Assembly (NCBI RefSeq): GCF_040361275.1
Contig: NZ_APNH01000001.1
Location: 1,213,001 to 1,277,000, forward strand
DNA: 64,000 nucleotides
Reading direction: 5' to 3'
DNA from: Salinisphaera sp. T31B1
Lineage (GTDB): Bacteria > Pseudomonadota > Gammaproteobacteria > Nevskiales > Salinisphaeraceae
Position numbers and translations under genes: made by a program. Below, in pieces: positions 51,877 to 61,700 of the stretch; position 1 is the stretch's first letter; each line of letters begins with the position of its first letter. The notes under the pieces are model-generated. The model worked only from the letters and a program-made list of their open reading frames with translations. It was not told the DNA's origin and made no database searches.

Positions 51877-53622
51877 TCAGTACATGACGCCGGAGCCGCT
51901 GGTTTCGAGCGTGTCGCAATGACTGTTATCCACGCCGACTTCGGCACAGCCGATACCGCGCGGGTCGGCGGCGGCGTCCACGGCGCCGGTCTGCCGGTTG
52001 CGAATCACGGCATGCATATCCCCGTAATGACGCCCCACATCCTTGAGCCGGTGGCCCAGCGCCTGTAGGCTGCTGATCGTCGCCGGCGACAGTGCCCCGG
52101 GTTCGTACTCGACCTGATCGGGCAGATACTGGTGGTGATAGCGCTTGTGGCCGACCACGCTTGCGGCATCGCCGCCGTGGGCGAAGTCGAGTACGCCCAG
52201 CAACACCATGGATATGATCCGGCTGCCACCGGGCGTACCAAGGGCGATCTCACGCTCGGGCCCGATCACGAAGGTCGGCGTCATGCTCGACAACGGCCGC
52301 TTGCCGGGCGCGATCGAGTTGGCTTCGGTGCCAACCAGGCCGTAGCCGTTTGGGGTCAGCGGTTTCGCGGCGAAGTCGTCCATCTCGTCGTTGAGAAACA
52401 CGCCGGTGCCGGCGGCCACCATGCCCGAGCCGAAAGGAAAATTGACCGACAGGGTCGCGGCCACGCGATTGCCCTGGCCGTCGATGATGGAAAAATGGGT
52501 GGTATCGGTGCCGGCGCTGGTATAGCCGGCGGTCACCGGGGCGAGTTCGTCGCTATGGGTGGCTCGATCCATGCGGATGCCCGTGCGCAGCCCCGCGGCA
52601 TAGCTTTTGTCGGCCAGCCGAGCCAGCGGCATGTCCACGAAATCGGGATCGCCCAGATACTGGGCGCGGTCCCGATAAGCGCGGCGCATGGCCTCGATGG
52701 TTACGTGTCGCCGCTGGACATCATCCAGCTGGGCCCAGTCGAAACCTTCCAGGATGTTGAGTGCTTCGACGAGCACCGGCCCCCCGGAGGACGGCGGCGC
52801 CGCGGAGACGATCGTAAAATCCCGCTCGTTGGCTCGGTAATGGCCGACGACAGGCTCGCGTTCGACCGCGCGATAGTCGGACAGGTCCTGACGTGTCCAG
52901 ATGCCGCCGGCCGACCGCACGGCCTCGACCAGTTGCCGGGCCACGCGGCCCGCGTAGAAGCCATCGTGCCCATGGTCGGCCAGCGCTTTAAGTGTAGCCG
53001 CGAGATCGGGCTGTCTGAGGATCGTGCCTTCGGCCAGCGGCTGGCCGGCGTCGTCGAGAATCAGTGCCGCACTGGCCGGATGCCGGGCGAGAACCTCGGC
53101 ACGATAGCCGGCGAGTTTGCGCATATGCGCATTGATCGGGAAACCCTCGCGTGCCAGTCGGATCGCGGGTGCCAGATCGGTGGCGAGATCCAGTGCACCG
53201 TAGGTCTCGGCGATATGCACGAGCGCGGCGGGCTCGCCGGGAATACCGGCCGCGAGCGCGCCATCGCGCGAGGCGTGTTCGATGAAGCGGCCGTCGTCGT
53301 CCAGATACATGTCATGGTCGGCCGCTGCGGGGGCTTTTTCGCGACCGTCGACCATGATGTCGCGCTGGTCCGAGGCGCTGTGAAGCAGCCAGAATCCGCC
53401 GCCGCCGAGCCCGGAGCTCTGCGGCTCGACCACCGCCAGGGCAGCCGATACGGCGACCGCCGCGTCGAAGGCGTTGCCGCCCTTGGCCAGAATCTCCATG
53501 CCGGCGGCCGTGGCCGCCGGGTGGGCGCTGGAAATGCCGGCCTCGGTCGGAGGGGCGGCCTGGCTGGCCGCAGACACGGCGACCAGCAACGAAAACACGA
53601 TCAGACGGGCAGGGCGACGCAT
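51877..53622 (-). CDS. ggt: Gamma-glutamyltransferase, periplasmic
   Basis: 581 residues from ATG at 53622, which opens a signal peptide (LIVFSLLVAVSAASQA). The long upstream frame is not coding. The precursor self-cleaves before Thr375 in GTDTTHFSIID, which then is the nucleophile of the small subunit. Substrate residues lie in SSGLGGGGFWL (70-79), EREPVVGHYR and PLSSMTPTFV. It hydrolyses glutathione or transfers the gamma-glutamyl group in the periplasm. The C-terminal SGSGVMY tail is slightly longer than average. A hydrolase of closely related type (cephalosporin acylase-like) cannot be ruled out. Confidence 0.9.
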   Translation of the reverse strand: MRRPARLIVFSLLVAVSAASQAAPPTEAGISSAHPAATAAGMEILAKGGNAFDAAVAVSAALAVVEPQSSGLGGGGFWLLHSASDQRDIMVDGREKAPAAADHDMYLDDDGRFIEHASRDGALAAGIPGEPAALVHIAETYGALDLATDLAPAIRLAREGFPINAHMRKLAGYRAEVLARHPASAALILDDAGQPLAEGTILRQPDLAATLKALADHGHDGFYAGRVARQLVEAVRSAGGIWTRQDLSDYRAVEREPVVGHYRANERDFTIVSAAPPSSGGPVLVEALNILEGFDWAQLDDVQRRHVTIEAMRRAYRDRAQYLGDPDFVDMPLARLADKSYAAGLRTGIRMDRATHSDELAPVTAGYTSAGTDTTHFSIIDGQGNRVAATLSVNFPFGSGMVAAGTGVFLNDEMDDFAAKPLTPNGYGLVGTEANSIAPGKRPLSSMTPTFVIGPEREIALGTPGGSRIISMVLLGVLDFAHGGDAASVVGHKRYHHQYLPDQVEYEPGALSPATISSLQALGHRLKDVGRHYGDMHAVIRNRQTGAVDAAADPRGIGCAEVGVDNSHCDTLETSGSGVMY

Positions 53623-53722
53623 GGTTGTGCCAACGACGAAGCGGATGCGCGCAACGATACCGCGTCGATCGTCTGCGGCCAACGCTCGATCGGCTTCGCG
53701 GCAACGATCGCCGACAAAGGCG

Positions 53723-54217
53723 TCAGCCGCCGGTCTTCTCGTGCAGCTTGTCGGCCACCAGACTCGGGACCAGCCCGCTGATACGACCGTCGAGGAAGGC
53801 GATTTCGCGCACCAGCGTCGACGATATATGGGCGAACTCCGGTGACGGCGCAAGGAAGATGGTATCGACCTGCGGGGCCAGATGCCGGTTCATCACCGCC
53901 ATCTGTTTTTCGTACTCGTAGTCACCGACCCCTCGCACGCCGCGTACCAGTACGCGTACATCGTGCTGGCGGGCGAAATCCACGATCAGGCCCGAGACCG
54001 GCATGACGACCACGTTGTCGACGTCGGCGAGCACGCGCTTGGCCAGCTCGACCCGTTCCTCGTGGTCGAATATCGATTTCTTCGAGGCGTTGCTGGCCAC
54101 CGCCACGATCAGCTCGGCGAACATGCCCGCCGCCCGGCGAATGACGTCGGCATGGCCATTGGTGATCGGATCGAATGTGCCGGTATAGGCGGCACGGATG
54201 TGTTTGGGATCATTCAT
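53723..54217 (-). CDS. coaD: Phosphopantetheine adenylyltransferase
   Basis: 164 residues, standard for CoaD, the penultimate enzyme of coenzyme A synthesis. It joins ATP and 4'-phosphopantetheine to give dephospho-CoA. The nucleotide motif GTFDPITNGH and the C-terminal ISSTLVREIAFLDG mark the family. Lys in ASNASKKSIF binds phosphate. Its start overlaps the stop of rsmD by four bases (ATGA), the same arrangement of the two genes found in many gammaproteobacteria. Confidence 0.97.
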   Translation of the reverse strand: MNDPKHIRAAYTGTFDPITNGHADVIRRAAGMFAELIVAVASNASKKSIFDHEERVELAKRVLADVDNVVVMPVSGLIVDFARQHDVRVLVRGVRGVGDYEYEKQMAVMNRHLAPQVDTIFLAPSPEFAHISSTLVREIAFLDGRISGLVPSLVADKLHEKTGG

Positions 54218-54846
54218 GGGGCGGTATCTTCGCTATCTGGGCGAATACGTGCAAGACAATAGCCGACCGCGCCGGTCTGCTTGTCGCGCAGAATCTCGAA
54301 TCCATTGGCTAGACAGGCCTGCACGCGCTCGCGCTCGGCGCGCGGATATTCGACATAGAGCTGCGTATGAGCGCCCAGATACGGCCGCAGCCGGCTCAGG
54401 ATTGCCGCGTGCAGTTGTGCTGCGAACGGTGGGTCGATGAACACGATATCGGGCGCGCGACCGGCGTTCGGATGCCAGGCCAGGGCATCCGTTTGCCGGA
54501 CCTCGGCGCGTGGCTCGGCCCCCAGCACGCGCAGTGCGTCCCGGATCGCGCCGGCCGCCTCGGCGTTGTGCTCGACGAACACTACGCGCCGCGCCCCACG
54601 CGAGAGTGCTTCCAAGCCGAGCGCGCCGCTGCCGGCGAACAGATCGATACAATCGGCGCCCTCGATACGCGCAGCGAGCCAGTTGAACAGGGTCTCGCGG
54701 ATCCGATCGCCGGTCGGACGCAGCCCGTCGAGCCGGGCGACCGGCAGCCGGCGGCCGCGCCACTGGCCGCCGATGATGCGCAGCGTCGAGGCCGGGCCCG
54801 GGCCGGTACGTCGGCGCGGCCCGGCCGGTGTCGCCCGGCCCCTCAT
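54214..54846 (-). CDS. rsmD: 16S rRNA (guanine966-N2)-methyltransferase RsmD
   Basis: 210 residues from ATG at 54846; the frame runs further upstream into tldD without similarity. The SAM-binding motif is DLFAGSGALGLEALSRGA and the catalytic motif DIVFIDPPF. It opens LRIIGGQWRGRRLPV and GLRPTGDRIRETLFNWL, typical of RsmD. It methylates G966 of 16S rRNA in the small subunit. Overlaps coaD by four bases, so the two are translationally coupled. The N-terminal Arg/Pro stretch (RGRATPAGPRRRTGPGP) is longer than usual. Confidence 0.95.
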   Translation of the reverse strand: MRGRATPAGPRRRTGPGPASTLRIIGGQWRGRRLPVARLDGLRPTGDRIRETLFNWLAARIEGADCIDLFAGSGALGLEALSRGARRVVFVEHNAEAAGAIRDALRVLGAEPRAEVRQTDALAWHPNAGRAPDIVFIDPPFAAQLHAAILSRLRPYLGAHTQLYVEYPRAERERVQACLANGFEILRDKQTGAVGYCLARIRPDSEDTAP

Positions 54847-54886
54847 GCGCAGGCGCGCAGGACCGGCAAACGCGCGTGCATGCCGA

Positions 54887-56344
54887 CTACTGGCTCTGCT
54901 GGGTGCCGCCGACGGTGATCGCGTCGACCTTGAGCGTGGGTTGACCGACGCCGACCGGCACGCTCTGGCCGTTTTTGCCGCAGACACCGATGCCCGAGTC
55001 CAGCGCCCAGTCGTTGCCGACCATCGAGATGCGCTCGAGCACGTCCGGGCCGTTGCCGATGAGCGTAGCGCCCTTGATCGGCGCGCCGACCTTGCCGTTT
55101 TCGATTCGATAGGCCTCGTCGGCAGAGAACACGAAGTTGCCGGAGGTGATATCGACCGAACCGCCGGAGAAGTTCACGGCATAGATGCCGTCATCCACCG
55201 AGGCGATGATGTCCGCCGGCGCCGAGTCACCCGGGCGCAGATAGGTATTGGTCATGCGCGGCATGACCGTATGCGCATACGACTCGCGACGGGCATTGCC
55301 GGTGGCGGCCATGCCCATGAGGCGGGCGTTGTGCTTGTCCTGCATGTAACCGGTCAGCACGCCGTCCTCGATCAGCGTGTTGGCCGCGGCCGGCGTGCCT
55401 TCATCGTCGATCGCCAGCGACCCGCGCAGGTTGTCGAGCGTGCCGTCATCGACCACCGTGCACAGATCCGATGCCACCTTCTGGCCGATGCGCCCGGCAT
55501 AGTTGGACGAACCGCGTCGGTTGAAGTCGCCCTCCAATCCGTGGCCGACCGCTTCATGGAGCAACACACCGGGCCAGCCGTTGCCCAGCACCACCGGCAG
55601 GCTGCCGGCCGGCGCGGCCTCGGCCTGCAGGCGTACCAGGGCACGGCGGACCGCCTCGGTCGCATAGCCGGCCACGCGATCGCCGTCGAGGCTGAAATAG
55701 TCGTAGCCCATACGGGCGCCGCCGCCGGCGGAGGCCGATTCGCGCACGCCGTTCTCCTCGACCTGAACGGATACGTTCACGCGGACCAGCGGACGTACGT
55801 CACCGGCGAGTGTGCCGTCGCTCGCGGCCACCAGCATGGTGTCCGACGAGCCGGCCAGGGAGACGGTTACACGCACCACGCGCGGGTCGGCGTCGCGCGC
55901 GATCCTGTCGGCATGATGCAACAGCGCGACCTTGGCATCGGCATCCAGCGTGGCGGCCGGATCGATCGGCCGGTAGCGGGCGATCGCCCCGCCGTGGGCA
56001 GGCGTCAGCGCGTGTGCGACGCCGCTACGGCCGGAGCGGGCAATGGCCGCGGCCGCCTTCGAGGCCTGGGTGAGCGCCGGGAATGCCAGTTCGTCGGCAT
56101 AGGCGAAGCCGGTCTGCTCGCCGGCCAGCGCGCGCACGCCCACGCCCTGGGCGGTGGAGGCGCCGGCGTTTCGGACTACCCCGTCTTCGAGCAACCAGGT
56201 TTCGTTTTTCAGAATCTGGAAATACAGGTCGGCGTAATCCACGCCCGGGACCATCAGCGCGGCCAGGGTCGCCTCCAGCTGATGGGCGTCGATGCCGGCC
56301 GCGCCGAGCAGGGTATCGCTTGCGATATCGATTGCGTTGTTCAT
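54887..56344 (-). CDS. tldD: Metalloprotease TldD
   Basis: 485 residues. The metal-binding HExxxH is in LLHEAVGHGLEGDF. The N- and C-terminal regions match TldD (YADLYFQILKNETWLLEDG; DKHNARLMGMAATGNARRESY; GNFVFSADEAYRIENGKVG). With TldE/PmbA it degrades unfolded peptides such as CcdA and helps process microcin B17-type peptides in E. coli. TldE is not encoded in this window. The start overlaps the preceding GNAT gene's stop by four bases. Position next to the nitrilase and yhdP genes is conserved. Confidence 0.96.
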   Translation of the reverse strand: MNNAIDIASDTLLGAAGIDAHQLEATLAALMVPGVDYADLYFQILKNETWLLEDGVVRNAGASTAQGVGVRALAGEQTGFAYADELAFPALTQASKAAAAIARSGRSGVAHALTPAHGGAIARYRPIDPAATLDADAKVALLHHADRIARDADPRVVRVTVSLAGSSDTMLVAASDGTLAGDVRPLVRVNVSVQVEENGVRESASAGGGARMGYDYFSLDGDRVAGYATEAVRRALVRLQAEAAPAGSLPVVLGNGWPGVLLHEAVGHGLEGDFNRRGSSNYAGRIGQKVASDLCTVVDDGTLDNLRGSLAIDDEGTPAAANTLIEDGVLTGYMQDKHNARLMGMAATGNARRESYAHTVMPRMTNTYLRPGDSAPADIIASVDDGIYAVNFSGGSVDITSGNFVFSADEAYRIENGKVGAPIKGATLIGNGPDVLERISMVGNDWALDSGIGVCGKNGQSVPVGVGQPTLKVDAITVGGTQQSQ

Positions 56345-56814
56345 GGGCTCAGGTTATCACCGCTGCGGGCGGCCAGTGGCTTGTGCATGAAGACCCGATC
56401 ACGGCCGTGCTCGCGGCCTCGCTCGGTCTCGATGAAGCCGAGGCTGGCGTACAGGGCCTGGTTTTCGGTCATCAGGGCATGGGTGTACAGATGGATATGG
56501 TCATGGCCGGCCCGACGTGCAAGGGTTTCGGCGTATCCGATCAGTGCGCGACCGATGCCGCAGCCCTGGGCCACGGGGTCGACCGCGACGTTGTCGAGCC
56601 AGAAGCAGGGCCCGCTCGCACGGACCGCGACCAGGCCGCGGATCGTATCCTCGATAACGGCCACGAATATGCCGCCGTTCGCCACCGCGCAACGATAGTC
56701 CACCGCCAGCGGGGCCGGTGGCTGCGGCAGGCGCGCGAGATAGGGCCGGTAGGCGGCCCGCACGACCTGACCGATCGACGTGCTGTCGTCGATGATTGCC
56801 GGGCGGATACGCAT
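56341..56814 (-). CDS. GNAT-family N-acetyltransferase
   Basis: 157 residues with one GNAT domain: LDNVAVDPVAQGCGIGRALIGYAETLARRAGHDHIHLYTHALMTENQALYASLGF carries the acetyl-CoA loop Q-x-x-GIGRAL and the Tyr/Leu C-terminal motif. It is a small soluble enzyme with unknown acceptor. Translational coupling to tldD (four-base overlap) is the only contextual hint. It begins MRIRPAIIDDSTSIGQVVRAAY and differs clearly from the larger GNAT encoded at 35.7 kb. Confidence 0.88.
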   Translation of the reverse strand: MRIRPAIIDDSTSIGQVVRAAYRPYLARLPQPPAPLAVDYRCAVANGGIFVAVIEDTIRGLVAVRASGPCFWLDNVAVDPVAQGCGIGRALIGYAETLARRAGHDHIHLYTHALMTENQALYASLGFIETERGREHGRDRVFMHKPLAARSGDNLSP

Positions 56815-56841
56815 ACCGGGCCGATCGCGGACGCGGGACGG

Positions 56842-57816
56842 TTAGAGCGTGAGAATCGTGGAACCGGTGGTCTGACGGTCGGCCAGCGCCTGCTGGGCCG
56901 CGCCCGCGTCTTCCAGAGGGAAGCGCTGGCCGATACGAATCTTGACGTCGCCGGATTCGATCACGCCAAACAGGTCGTCGCACATCATCTCGAAGCGCTC
57001 GCGTGTATCGGCATAGCCGCCCAGGCTCGGCCGGGTTACGAACAGCGAACCGCCCTTGTTGAGCTCGACCAGATTCACGCCCTCGACCGGGCCCGACGCG
57101 TTGCCGAACGACACCATCAGTCCCCGCGGCGACAGACAGGCCAGCGAGTCGGTCCAGGTATCGCGTCCGACCGAATCGTAGACGACCGGGACCATGGCGC
57201 CGTCGGTCAGCTCGCGTACCCGCTCGGGCACCGATTCACGCGTGTAGTCGATGGTCATCCAGGCACCGTTGCGCTTGGCGATATCGGCCTTTTCGTCCGA
57301 CGAGACCGTGCCGATGACGTGCGCGCCCAGCGCGTGCGCCCACTGACAGGCGATCGATCCGACCCCGCCGGCGGCCGCATGGAACAGGATCGTGTCGTCT
57401 TCGCCCACGCTATAGGTCTGGCGGATCAGATACTGGACGGTCAGGCCCTTGAGCATGGCCGCGGCCGCGGTCTCGAAATCGATCGCGTGCGGCAGGGCGA
57501 TGACGTTCGCGGCCGGCATGACCACGAAATCGGCATAGGCGGCCCGCGGGCCCTGGGCATAGGCCACGCGATCGCCTTCGGCGAAATCCTCGACGCCTTC
57601 GCCGACGGCCTCGATCACCCCGGCGCCCTCGGTGCCCAGCCCACTGGGCAGCTCGCTCGGATACAAGCCGGTACGGAAATAGATATCGATGAAATTCAGG
57701 CCGACCGCGCGGTTGGCGATACGGACTTCACCGCGGCCCGGGGCAGCCGGTTTGACGTCGGTCAGTTCCAGCACCTCGGGGCCGCCCGTGCGGCGGAATT
57801 GAATCTGTCGGGCCAT
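56842..57816 (-). CDS. qor: NADPH:quinone oxidoreductase (zinc-independent MDR)
   Basis: 324 residues, standard Qor length. It starts ARQIQFRRTGGPEVLELTDV and has YPSELPSGLGTEGAGVIEAVGEGVEDF, with the Rossmann motif AAAGGVGSIACQWAHALGA and QSVN-type region. The zinc-ligand cysteines of alcohol dehydrogenases are absent. It reduces quinones by one electron using NADPH in the cytoplasm. The gene lies 27 bases downstream of the GNAT gene's start in the same direction, and its product is probably independent of it. Confidence 0.92.
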   Translation of the reverse strand: MARQIQFRRTGGPEVLELTDVKPAAPGRGEVRIANRAVGLNFIDIYFRTGLYPSELPSGLGTEGAGVIEAVGEGVEDFAEGDRVAYAQGPRAAYADFVVMPAANVIALPHAIDFETAAAAMLKGLTVQYLIRQTYSVGEDDTILFHAAAGGVGSIACQWAHALGAHVIGTVSSDEKADIAKRNGAWMTIDYTRESVPERVRELTDGAMVPVVYDSVGRDTWTDSLACLSPRGLMVSFGNASGPVEGVNLVELNKGGSLFVTRPSLGGYADTRERFEMMCDDLFGVIESGDVKIRIGQRFPLEDAGAAQQALADRQTTGSTILTL

Positions 57817-57852
57817 GTCGGCTCCTTGGGTTCGTACTCGAAGGGTGTGTGT

Positions 57853-58698
57853 TCAGGCCAGGCGCCGATGTGACAGGCAGGGGAAACCGCCGCGCACCTC
57901 GGTCTGACGATTGCGATCGATCTCGGCGATGACTACCTCGTTGGCCTCGGAGCGGGCTTCGGCGATGACCTGTCCCCACGCATCGACGACCAGGCTGTGG
58001 CCATAGGTACGGCGACCGCTGGCATGGTGGCCGGCCTGGTTGGGCGCGACCAGCGTGACCAGATTCTCGATCGCGCGGGCACGGGCCAGCACATGCCAGT
58101 GCGCTCGACCGGTGGTATGGGTGAACGCCGACGGCGCCACGATGATTTCGGCGCCGGCGGCCGACAGCGCGCGATAGAGCTCGGGAAAACGCAGGTCGTA
58201 GCAGACCGTCAGTCCGATACGCCCGAACGGGCTGTCGAGCACTACCGGTGCGATCTCGCCGGCCACGAAGGTCGCCGACTCCCGATAGGCCTCGCGCGAG
58301 TCGGGCAGGCCGACATCGAACAGGTGAATCTTGTCGTAGCGGGCCACGCGCTGACCGCGATCGTCGTAGACCAGACAGGCGGCATAGACCCGGTCCGGCT
58401 CGGGGCTGGCCAGCGGGATCGTACCGGCAACGATCCACAACCCCAGCTCGGCCGCGGTTTCAGCCAGAAAATCCTGGATCGGCGTGGCGCCGTTGCCGGC
58501 CCCGTCGGGTTCGGCCACACCGAGCTTGTCGGTTTCATGCGCGCCCATCAGCGCGAAGTTCTCGGGCAGCACCGCGAGCGTTGCGCCCTGGTCGGCCGCG
58601 TGTCGCAACAGGTCGGCGGCGCGCGCCAGATTGGGCGCAACCTCGCCGAGCGAGTTCATCTGAATGGCGGCGATGCGCGGGGTGTCATGAGCAGGCAT
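57853..58698 (-). CDS. Carbon-nitrogen hydrolase (nitrilase superfamily, Nit1/YbeM-like)
   Basis: 281 residues. The Glu-Lys-Cys triad is visible in VLPENFALMG, YDKIHLFDV and GLTVCYDLRFPELYR. The ending is the usual GGFPCLSHRR. The Nit1-like group includes deaminated-glutathione amidases that repair a side product of transaminases. It is in the conserved rng-yhdP-nit-tldD neighbourhood, which is common in gammaproteobacteria. Likely cytoplasmic. The deaminated glutathione role is an inference from similarity. Confidence 0.92.
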   Translation of the reverse strand: MPAHDTPRIAAIQMNSLGEVAPNLARAADLLRHAADQGATLAVLPENFALMGAHETDKLGVAEPDGAGNGATPIQDFLAETAAELGLWIVAGTIPLASPEPDRVYAACLVYDDRGQRVARYDKIHLFDVGLPDSREAYRESATFVAGEIAPVVLDSPFGRIGLTVCYDLRFPELYRALSAAGAEIIVAPSAFTHTTGRAHWHVLARARAIENLVTLVAPNQAGHHASGRRTYGHSLVVDAWGQVIAEARSEANEVVIAEIDRNRQTEVRGGFPCLSHRRLA

Positions 58699-58756
58699 GT
58701 TCGATCTCTCGGCGGCATGCCCGGTCGACGAAATCTCGACCGGGCCAGCACATGGT

Positions 58757-61700
58757 TCATGGCTCGGGGCTGGGTTCGGCGCTCGGCTCGCTGATCGTCG
58801 GGTCGTCCCAGCTGCCCTTCAGGGTATACGCGATGCTGGAAAATTTCTGTATGGGTTTCTTGAACAGTTCCTGGAAGGCAAAAACGGCGGCACCGACCAG
58901 CGGCCCGCCGATCACACCGGAGGCGATCGCCACGCCGCTGCCCAGTTTGGGCATGATCGTCACGCGCTCGTCGTAGTCGCGGGCGGCCAGACCGATACGG
59001 CCACTCATGCGAATCTTGGACGACGGGGTCTCGATGGTCACACCGTCGCTGTATGCGTTGCCGTGGGCAAGATCGAAGCGGGCCCGGATGCTGTCGAAGG
59101 CCATGCCTTCGTCGACGACATCGCGAAAATCCAGCCGCAGCCGGCGCGGCAACACATACAGGTTCATCAGGCCGAGCACGCGCGCCGCACCCGGTTCGAC
59201 TGACAGCAGCGTGCCATCATCCAAGGCCAGCGAGACCTCGCCGTCGAGTGCGCGCAGATCCAGGCCGGCCCGATTCGGGGCGATGGCCAGCCGGGCATGC
59301 ACGTCGGCCGTACGCGCCCGCAGGGTCGGCACATAGCCGAGCGTTCGCATCAGCCGAGCCAGCCCGTGGCCCTGAAGCCGAGTCTCGGCGTTGGCCCGGG
59401 TCAGGCCGTTGTCGACCAGCCAGCGACCGGTGGTCCGGCCGGTCAGTGCACCGTCGCTCAGTTCGAAGCCATCCAGCTGCCAGCCGCCGGGCAGGGCACT
59501 GGCCTGTATGTCGGCATGGCCGAAATCGGTGTCATCGACTACCACCTGGGCGACCCGGATATCCAGGCGCGGCAGTTCGTCGGGCGAGACCCCCTGCCAG
59601 ATCACGGTCGAATCATCGACCACCGGCGGTGCCGCGTCCGGCGCGCGGGTCTTGAGCGCCAGTCGGGCCAGGCTGCCGCTGATACCGACCCGCCCGTGGG
59701 CCGGTTGCGCCCAGATGATCTGGCCCTGAGTGTTCGGCCCTTCGAAGTCGACCCGCCAGCCGGGTGCGGCGCTGGTGGGCTGGGCCCGGACCTGGACGGA
59801 CTCGAAATAACGATTGTCCAGCGTCAGCCGATCGGTGGTCAGATCGCCGCCAATGAAGGCCAGCGACGAGGTGCTGCCGGTCGCGCCGGCCGCGGCGTCG
59901 GCCTCGTCGAGCTGGGTACGAACGACGTTGAACCAGCCGATGCCGTCCAGCGAGCGCGCATGCCCGCCGATCCAGATGCCATCCACGTCTGGCGGCGTCA
60001 CCGCCCGATCGCCGACCCGCGCCTGGATACGCTGCGGCTGACCGTCGGCCAGCCGCAGATCGACGTCCAGGCGTTGGTCGTAGTCGACATCGATACGGCG
60101 GGCGTCCGGAGCAACCGTGATCTTCAACGGCGCGGGGGTGGCCGCGGGCTTGGTCAACGGGTCGGGCAGCGACAACGCCAGACCGGTCAGGTCGCTGGTC
60201 ATGACCACCGGCGAGAGCTCACCGCTGCGGGCAATATCGAACGCCACGCGGGCCCGGGTGCGGCCGCGGCCGTAGCGCAGCCAGGGCCGCGGCAGATAAT
60301 GGGCCAGGGCCTCGGCGTCGTCGGGCAGCGATATCGTGCCTTCCGAGACGATGCGCTGACGGCCGTTGGCCAGTGCCTGGATGTGGGTGTTCAGCTCGAC
60401 GCCGAGCAGGCGGCCCTTGAGCCCGCTCGCGTTGAGACCGCGGCCGTCGAACGACAACCGGCCCGTGATGTCTTCGATCGGGCCGGGCAGCACGGCCTGG
60501 CGCAGCGTATTGCCGTGGGCTGTGATCTGCCCCTTGACGTCGACCTCTCCGAGGCCCGGTTTGAGTGGAATACGCAGGTCGAGGGCCAGGTCCGCCGGGC
60601 CGGTGATCTTCACCGCTTCGACAAGGCGGGCGAACTTGTCACGCAGCGGAGAGGCGACCAGGAACGACAGCATCCGGTCGGCCGGGGCGCGGCGAGCGCC
60701 GCCGTCGAGCATGAGCACGGGTTCGCGAACGTTGGCGATGCGACCGGTCGCCGGGCCAATGGCCGTATCCAGCATGCGCGCTTCGGCCACGTCGACGCGC
60801 AGATCGTCGCCGTCGAGCGTGAGCGTGCCGCGGGCGTCCTCGAGCGCGGGCCAGCCGGGCTTGTAGTCCACGTCGACCCCGTCGCCGGCCAGGGCCAGAT
60901 GGAAGCGCTCGCCCTCGGCGGGCTGGGCGAATGGGAAGCGCTCCAGCGATCCGCTGACGGCCAGATCGGCCGATGTCAGACGCCCGGCGGTGATGGCCTT
61001 GCCCAGCCAGTCGCGCAGACGGTCGTTGGGCAGATCATCGGCCTGGGGAATCCGTTTGAGCAGGCGTACGACATCTGGCGCGCTGGCATGGCCAGTGATA
61101 TCCACGATCGGCGCGCCCGTTGCCGGCAGGATCACCGACCCGGCTGCCTCCACACTGGCTTCGCCGGTGGTCAGCGCCAGACGGCGTGCATCGATACGCC
61201 AGCGATCCTCGTCGTCGCGGTGCCAAGACAATGCCCCGTCGAAATCGTCCACGGCCAGTTCGCCGCGCAGGTATCGGGCCACCGCCAATGGGCCGTGCCC
61301 ATTGTGTAAGGCCAGTTCGTGATGACCGTCGCGCTGGTAGTAGGTGCCGTCGACCGGCCCGGCCGACACGCGCGCGTCATCGATCGTCAGGCCGGCGAAA
61401 TCGAAGCCGAGCTGCAGCGGCCGGGCACGGGCTGCGACCAGATGCAGGTTGTCCACTTCCGCACTCAAGTGCGTATCGGCCAGACGCGGGAACAGACGTC
61501 GGGCCCGCGCGAACACGGCCTCGACCGGCGGATGACGGACATCCATTCGCAGCGCGCTCCGGTCAGGGTCGATACGCCCGGAAATACGTGTTTGTGCCAA
61601 GCCGGGTAGCTCGCCCTGCAGATCGCGCACGACAAACCGCAGCCCCTCGACACGTTCGGAGGTCGGCTGATCGGCCGACGGTCCAACGGCCTCGATATTG